From: Hyphomicrobiales bacterium
Lineage (GTDB): Bacteria; Pseudomonadota; Alphaproteobacteria; Rhizobiales; JAJFHC01
Direction of reading: 5' to 3'
NCBI GenBank assembly: GCA_021775835.1
Contig: JAJFHC010000114.1
Location: forward strand, 1-29,055
DNA length: 29,055 bases
The notes beneath the pieces are model-generated. The model was not told where the DNA came from. It saw only the letters and a list, made by a program, of their open reading frames with translations, and ran no database searches. Each line of letters starts with the position of its first letter. Positions within the stretch are counted from its first letter, which is position 1. Below are positions 24,463 to 29,055 of the stretch, piece after piece. The position numbers were made by a program, and so were the translations under genes.

Positions 24463-25338
24463 ATGAGCCCCCTGGTGAGGTTCTGGCGGCAAAGCCCGGC
24501 CTTGCGCGGCTATGCCCTGTTGTCGCCGGCACTCATCCTCATGGCGATTGCGCTGGTCTCGCCATTCCTGTTGCTGGTGGGCCGCAGTTTCATTATCGAA
24601 ACCAACAACACCGACTGGGTTTTCAGTTTCGCCAACTACCAGACGGTCTATGAAAAATCGCAGTATTTCCGGATTCTGTGGCGCTCGATCGGTGTCTCAT
24701 CGCTGGTATCCATCACAACCGTGTTGCTGGCGTACCCTGCAGCCTATTTCATCGCCTTTCATGTCCAGCGCAACAAGATGGTGTGGCTGATCCTGATTAC
24801 CCTGCCGTTCTGGACCAGCTACCTCCTGCGGGTGTTCTCATGGAAACTGATCCTCGGCTTCAACGGTGTCATCAACTCGTCCTTGACGTGGTTGGGCCTG
24901 ATCTCGCAACCGCTGGATTTCCTGCTCTACAACACCACCGCCGTCATCGTTACCCTGGCGCATGCATGGGCAGCCTTTGCCATCCTGCCGATATTCGTGT
25001 CGCTCCAGAAGATCGACAAGTCCCTGATCGAGGCCGCACAGGACCTGGGTGAAAACCGGTTTGCCACCTTCATGCGCGTGACCCTGCCCCTGTCCATGCC
25101 CGGCGTCATTGCCGCGTTGCTGCTGGTTTTCATCCCAACGGTCGGGGATTATGTGACCCCCAAACTGGTGGGTGGCCCCAACGGCATCATGATCGGCAGC
25201 CTCATCCAGGTGGCCTTCGGACGGCTCGACAACTGGCCCCTGGGCGCCGCCATATCTGTGGTCTCGATGATCACGGTCACAGGTGTCGTCTGTGCCTTCC
25301 TCTTCGGTCTTGACCGGATCAAGAAGGGGCTGTCATGA
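24463..25338 (+). CDS. ABC transporter permease, PotB type
   Basis: The product has 291 residues with six hydrophobic segments beginning at ALLSPALILMAIALVSPFLLLVG. The cytoplasmic EAA loop that docks the ATPase is present near residue 195 (EAAQDLGENRFATFMRVTLP). It forms one half of the inner-membrane channel with the next gene product. ATG 24463 has no good ribosome-binding site; GGGGGAG at 24430-24436 lies five bases ahead of an in-frame ATT (24442), which would add seven residues. The stop overlaps the start of the second permease gene (ATGA), so the two are translationally coupled. Confidence 0.93.
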   Translation: MSPLVRFWRQSPALRGYALLSPALILMAIALVSPFLLLVGRSFIIETNNTDWVFSFANYQTVYEKSQYFRILWRSIGVSSLVSITTVLLAYPAAYFIAFHVQRNKMVWLILITLPFWTSYLLRVFSWKLILGFNGVINSSLTWLGLISQPLDFLLYNTTAVIVTLAHAWAAFAILPIFVSLQKIDKSLIEAAQDLGENRFATFMRVTLPLSMPGVIAALLLVFIPTVGDYVTPKLVGGPNGIMIGSLIQVAFGRLDNWPLGAAISVVSMITVTGVVCAFLFGLDRIKKGLS

Positions 25339-26150
25339 CCATCAGGCGCCGCAAATCGGGGTCCGGACTGCTCAGGTCCTATACGGTCGCCTATCTGGTG
25401 TTCATCTACCTGCCGGTCTTCCTGCTGCCCCTGTTCTCCTTCAATGATGCGATCTATGTGGCCTTTCCCATGAAAGGTTTTACCCTGCGTTGGTGGGCGG
25501 AAATGGCTCAGCAGGACGGTATGCTGCATGCCCTGTGGAACAGTTTCAGGGTTGCTGTGCCAGTGGCCGTGATCAGCACGGCGCTCGGCATGTGCGCGGC
25601 CAAGGCGCTGACCGGTTACAAGCTGGCGTGGACCAACCTCCTGACCGGCCTGTTCACCCTGCCGCTGGTGATCCCGTTTATCATTCTCGGGATTGCCCTT
25701 CTAATTGCCTTCAACAGTTACGGCATTGGCCTGTCGCTTTTTTCCGTCGCCATCGGCCACATACTCATTTGTGTACCGTTTTCCCTGTTCGTGCTGTTGT
25801 CGAGGCTCGAAAGCTTTGACCGCAGCATCGAGGAAGCGGCACTCGATCTGGGCGAGACACCGTGGATGACGTTCTGGCGTGTGACTTTTCCCGTTGCCCT
25901 GCCGGGGATCGTTGCAAGCCTGCTTCTGACCTTTACGATCTCCTTCGACGAGTTCCTGCTCGCTTTCTTCCTGACCGGCAATGAATCGACCCTGCCGATC
26001 TACATATTCAGCCAGTTGCGGTTTCCCGCCAAACTACCCGCGGTACTGGCACTGGGATCAGCAATCCTCATCATCACATTCGTCATCGTGATCGTCGCCG
26101 AACGCCTCAGGCGATCAGACGACGCGTCGTCCGATTCAAAGGCTCCATGA
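25335..26150 (+). CDS. ABC transporter permease, PotC type
   Basis: The product has 271 residues with six hydrophobic segments, starting at YTVAYLVFIYLPVFLLPLFSF. It has an EAA loop at about residue 170 (EEAALDLGETPWMTFWRVTFP). The pattern matches PotC/YdcV-type permeases for spermidine, putrescine and related compounds. It overlaps the previous permease gene by four bases and stops one base before the ATPase start, so all three are one tightly packed operon. Confidence 0.93.
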   Translation: MTIRRRKSGSGLLRSYTVAYLVFIYLPVFLLPLFSFNDAIYVAFPMKGFTLRWWAEMAQQDGMLHALWNSFRVAVPVAVISTALGMCAAKALTGYKLAWTNLLTGLFTLPLVIPFIILGIALLIAFNSYGIGLSLFSVAIGHILICVPFSLFVLLSRLESFDRSIEEAALDLGETPWMTFWRVTFPVALPGIVASLLLTFTISFDEFLLAFFLTGNESTLPIYIFSQLRFPAKLPAVLALGSAILIITFVIVIVAERLRRSDDASSDSKAP

Positions 26151-26151
26151 C

Positions 26152-27252
26152 ATGTCGGAACGTTCCTTTATTTCCATCGATTCGGTTTCGAAACATTTCG
26201 GTGACGTTCGCGCGGTCGACCAGGTGGACCTGGAAATCGGCCAGGGAGAGTTCTTTGCCCTGCTCGGGCCTTCCGGCTGTGGCAAGACGACGTTGCTGCG
26301 CATGCTGGGTGGTTTTGAGATCCCGACCGGTGGGGAAATCTATCTTGACGGCGATCCCATGGCCGCGGTGCCGCCCTACCAGCGCCCGGTCAACATGGTG
26401 TTCCAGAACTATGCGATCTTTCCCCACCTGAACGTGTTCAAGAACATCGCCTTCGGCCTGCGCATGGAAGGGCTCTCCAGAGCCGACCTGGAGACCCGCG
26501 TCAACGATGCCCTGGCGATGATCAGGCTGGAGGGTTATGGCGAACGTGGCGCTCATGAGCTGTCCGGCGGCCAACGCCAGCGGATAGCTCTGGCCCGTGC
26601 CCTGATCAAGAAGCCGAAAGTGCTGCTTCTGGACGAACCGCTCGGGGCGCTCGACAAAAAACTGCGCGAGCAGATGCAGCTCGAACTGCGCGACCTGCAG
26701 AAATCGCTGGGCATCACCTTCGTGTTCGTCACCCACGATCAGGAAGAAGCCCTGACGATGTCGGACCGGATCGCGGTCATGTCAGACGGCAAGGTGCTGG
26801 AGGAAGGCGCGCCGTCACAGCTCTATGCAAAGCCGCAAACTCGGTTTGTCGCGGAATTTCTGGGCGCCATGAACTTCTTCGAAGGCCGCATCAAGGGCCG
26901 CGATGGCGATGCCTACGCGGTGGAAACCGATCGGATCGGTACGGTCACAGCGACGCCGTTGACCGGCGGCTTCGAAACTGGTGAGACAGTGACGATCGGG
27001 CTGCGTCCGGAAAACATCCGGATTACGCCGGCCACTGGCCAGGAACCGGCGGAGACGGTCACCGGCATCGTCAGCAATGCAGCCTATCTTGGCGACAGGA
27101 CCCATATCTATGTCAGCATCGATGACGACGCAGAGCCGGTTCTTGTGGCAGTTCAGAACCTTGAGGACAATGCGCTGTTGACCGGCGACGGGCATTCCAG
27201 GTTCGCGCTCACCTGGTCGCAACCGGCTCTTCTGTTGCTCAAGAATACCTAG
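26152..27252 (+). CDS. ABC transporter ATP-binding protein, PotA type
   Basis: The product has 366 residues. The nucleotide-binding domain has Walker A GPSGCGKTT (about 40-48), Q-loop VFQNYAIFPHL, signature LSGGQRQR, Walker B VLLLDEP and the H-loop His in FVTHDQEEAL. The C-terminal part (about 240-366) is a TOBE-type regulatory domain beginning after FVAEFLGAMNFF. It powers uptake through the two permeases encoded immediately upstream. Length and layout are typical of PotA-like importers. Confidence 0.95.
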   Translation: MSERSFISIDSVSKHFGDVRAVDQVDLEIGQGEFFALLGPSGCGKTTLLRMLGGFEIPTGGEIYLDGDPMAAVPPYQRPVNMVFQNYAIFPHLNVFKNIAFGLRMEGLSRADLETRVNDALAMIRLEGYGERGAHELSGGQRQRIALARALIKKPKVLLLDEPLGALDKKLREQMQLELRDLQKSLGITFVFVTHDQEEALTMSDRIAVMSDGKVLEEGAPSQLYAKPQTRFVAEFLGAMNFFEGRIKGRDGDAYAVETDRIGTVTATPLTGGFETGETVTIGLRPENIRITPATGQEPAETVTGIVSNAAYLGDRTHIYVSIDDDAEPVLVAVQNLEDNALLTGDGHSRFALTWSQPALLLLKNT

Positions 27253-27266
27253 CGCAAATTTGCAAT

Positions 27267-27872
27267 TCAGAACGGGCGTCGTGCCTTGACGGCGGCGGCC
27301 AGCGTGCCGTCGTCTAGATAATCGAGTTCGCCGCCGACAGGCACACCGTGGGCCAATCTCGAGACCTTGACCGAACAGCCGGCGAGCTGGTCGGTGATGT
27401 AGTGGGCCGTGGTCTGTCCGTCGACGGTGGCGTTGAGGGCGAGCAGCACTTCAATCACCTCTTCGCCTGCCGCCCGTTCCACGAGGGATGCGATGTTGAG
27501 ATCGTCGGGACCGACACCGTCGAGGGCGGACAGGGTGCCGCCGACCACATGATACTGCCCGGAGATTGCCGATGCCCGTTCCAGCGCCCACAGGTCGCCG
27601 ACCTCTTCAACCACGCAGATCACGGTCCGGTCCCGGCGCAGGTCGGTGCAGACAGTGCAGGGATCGACGGTATCGACATTGCCGCAATTAGTGCAGATGA
27701 CGACCTTCTCAAGGGCATCTTCGAGAGCCGCTGTCAGGGGCAAGAAAAGCTGATCCTTCTGCTTGATCAGGTGAAGCGCCGCGCGCCTGGCCGATCGCGG
27801 TCCAAGACCCGGCAATTTCGCCAGAAGCTGGATCATGCGTTCGATTTCCGGACCGGCAATCTTGCGGCTCAT
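27267..27872 (-). CDS. recR: Recombination mediator protein RecR
   Basis: The product has 201 residues. RecR works with RecO (and RecF) to load RecA on gapped DNA during repair. The helix-hairpin-helix [19 protein letters not shown], the four-cysteine zinc motif CTNCGN and CTVC, and the Toprim domain beginning at [15 protein letters not shown] are all present, with the final [12 protein letters not shown] region. It is convergent with the transporter ATPase gene and downstream of ybaB in the conserved dnaX-ybaB-recR order. Confidence 0.97.
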   Translation of the reverse strand: MSRKIAGPEIERMIQLLAKLPGLGPRSARRAALHLIKQKDQLFLPLTAALEDALEKVVICTNCGNVDTVDPCTVCTDLRRDRTVICVVEEVGDLWALERASAISGQYHVVGGTLSALDGVGPDDLNIASLVERAAGEEVIEVLLALNATVDGQTTAHYITDQLAGCSVKVSRLAHGVPVGGELDYLDDGTLAAAVKARRPF

Positions 27873-27916
27873 GGCACCGTCATCCCGGATTCTGACTCAG
27901 ACCAGAAAATCAAAGC

Positions 27917-28240
27917 CTAAAACCCCAAATTCATGCCAGGCGGAATAGGCAGGTCGCCGGTGACTTCCTTCATTTTTTCCGCGACCGCCTTTTCCATGCG
28001 TTGCTTGGCGTCGGCATGGGCGGCAGCGATCAGGTCTTCCAGGATTTCCTTTTCGTCAGCAACCATCAGGCTCGAATCGATTTCAACGTTCTTGAGGTCG
28101 CCCTTGCCCGACAGGGTCACGGTCACCAGGCCGCCACCGGACTGTCCGGCAATGGCCAGATCGCCGAGTTGTTCCTGCATGGTTGCCATCTTCGTCTGAA
28201 GTTCCTGAGCCTGCTTCATCAGGTTCCCGATGTTTTTCAT
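27917..28240 (-). CDS. ybaB: YbaB/EbfC family nucleoid-associated protein
   Basis: The product has 107 residues. The family forms dimers that bind DNA without strong sequence preference. The sequence begins with the helical IGNLMKQAQELQTKMATMQEQL, continues with the beta-strand core GGLVTVTLSGKGDLKNVEID and ends in the usual glycine/proline tail PIPPGMNLGF. It lies 44 bp upstream of recR and 86 bp after dnaX on the same strand, so the three genes probably form an operon. Confidence 0.95.
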   Translation of the reverse strand: MKNIGNLMKQAQELQTKMATMQEQLGDLAIAGQSGGGLVTVTLSGKGDLKNVEIDSSLMVADEKEILEDLIAAAHADAKQRMEKAVAEKMKEVTGDLPIPPGMNLGF

Positions 28241-28326
28241 CTTGGGTTCAGTGCTCCGTGTTGCATTGAGAGATCGTTGGTTTGGTCTGGGGCTGTTTTT
28301 CGATCGCAGTAGCGAATTTATCCGGA

Positions 28327-29055
28327 TCAGAAATCGACATCTTCATCATACGGGTCGACTTCAGCGTCACCGTGAGGCATGTCGCGGGCATCCGCCGGAC
28401 CACCGGCGATCAGATCCTTGATGTCAGTTACAGACGAAACCCGGGCATTGGGGAACTTCTCCAGAACCGCCTGGACCAGCGGGTCCTTGCCGGCTTCGTC
28501 AATACGGGCCTGTTTTTCCTCCCGGTTGCGCTCCGCGATGGTTTTGGCGCCGTCTTCGCGTGACACCGCGACGATCCAGCGTTCCCCGGTCCATTGCGAA
28601 AGCTTGCGCCCCAGGTCGTTGGCGAGGCTGGGCGCGGCATCGGGACCGAGCTGCAGATCGATCTGTCCATGGCGGAAACTCACCAGCCGGACATCGTGCT
28701 CGAGCGCGCGTTTCAGGCGGATATCGCGCTTGGCCGAGACCAGGGCAACAACATCCTCGAAACGTTCGAAATGCTGCGGCACCTCCACGGCCGCCGTGGT
28801 ATCCGCCGCACCATCATCGACGAACGGTCGGACCGGATCGGTCGTGATGCTTTGGGCAACGGGCTCTTCGACGGGAGGCGGTGCCTGGTGGATCGGTTGC
28901 GGCGGGGATTCCTGCGGGCTGGCCGGCGCAGGCGCCCGCGCGGACGCCGGCGCTGGCGCTGGCGGGGTATCGCCAGACTGGACCGACCGGATCAACTCGT
29001 CGGGGGTCGGCAGATCGGCTACATGCGCCATGCGCACCAGAACCATATCGGCGGC
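28327..29055 (-). CDS. dnaX: DNA polymerase III subunit gamma/tau, C-terminal part (5' end outside window)
   Basis: The frame is open from the right edge to a stop at 28327 (242 residues in view). The first residues, ADMVLVRMAHVADLPTPDELIR, are the conserved end of domain III of DnaX. A Pro/Ala-rich linker follows (PAPAPASARAPAPASPQ), then the tau C-terminal domain that contacts the polymerase alpha subunit (FEDVVALVSAKRDIRLKRALEHDVRLV), and an acidic tail ending DPYDEDVDF. DnaX forms the clamp-loader motor and links polymerases at the fork. An upstream ATG at 29046 is inside the gene and not its start. Confidence 0.93.
   Translation of the reverse strand, partial: AADMVLVRMAHVADLPTPDELIRSVQSGDTPPAPAPASARAPAPASPQESPPQPIHQAPPPVEEPVAQSITTDPVRPFVDDGAADTTAAVEVPQHFERFEDVVALVSAKRDIRLKRALEHDVRLVSFRHGQIDLQLGPDAAPSLANDLGRKLSQWTGERWIVAVSREDGAKTIAERNREEKQARIDEAGKDPLVQAVLEKFPNARVSSVTDIKDLIAGGPADARDMPHGDAEVDPYDEDVDF

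Noticed and set aside
28241..28326. Gap between dnaX and ybaB inspected for the 4.5S signal-recognition RNA gene
   Set aside because: Only 86 bp remain and no GGAA-type hairpin of the expected form is visible.

Overview
The window looks like a chromosomal segment of an alphaproteobacterium, most likely Hyphomicrobiales or a close relative. The supporting signs are a DUF2336 gene, the def-fmt-truA cluster facing dapD-dapE, the dnaX-ybaB-recR order, GC-rich codon use and a GTCATCCT...AGGATCCA-type intergenic palindrome. I name no species. No rRNA, tRNA, CRISPR array or insertion sequence was found.

Left accessory part (1-8231). A Stealth-family capsule phosphotransferase gene runs off the left edge on the minus strand; its acidic N-terminal tail is encoded by a 15-bp tandem repeat. 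Divergent from it is a compact plus-strand operon of five genes: a small exported helical protein, an exported TPR-CHAT protease, an exported or membrane-anchored caspase-like (C14) protease, a secreted S1 serine protease with a propeptide, and a small three-helix membrane protein. All catalytic residues are present. This is the most interesting feature of the window. It looks like a periplasmic proteolytic cascade in which the Arg/Lys-type caspase could activate the S1 zymogen at an Arg-Val bond that the S1 enzyme itself seems unable to cut.

Centre (8307-20697). A diguanylate cyclase (PAS-PAS-GAF-GGDEF) is translationally coupled to a DUF2336 protein on the minus strand. After a divergent intergenic region with a strong hairpin come a pyrimidine 5'-nucleotidase-type HAD hydrolase, the lysine/peptidoglycan genes dapD and dapE, and a membrane protein. 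The minus-strand def-fmt-truA genes (translation initiation and tRNA modification) and the plus-strand rmuC gene follow. A 315-bp gap after rmuC holds several perfect palindromes and leads to an unlisted 38-codon, cysteine-containing small ORF. Then come a DUF3088 protein and a CysK-like cysteine synthase.

Right part (20750-29055). A 110-bp palindromic repeat separates cysK from a divergently organised uptake system. Its minus-strand arm is a GntR/FCD regulator, a Tat-exported solute-binding protein, a rho-independent terminator and an amidase. Its plus-strand arm is two permeases and an ATPase of the PotABC type. A FadR-type operator lies between the arms. The window ends with recR, ybaB and the 3' part of dnaX on the minus strand (DNA repair and replication).
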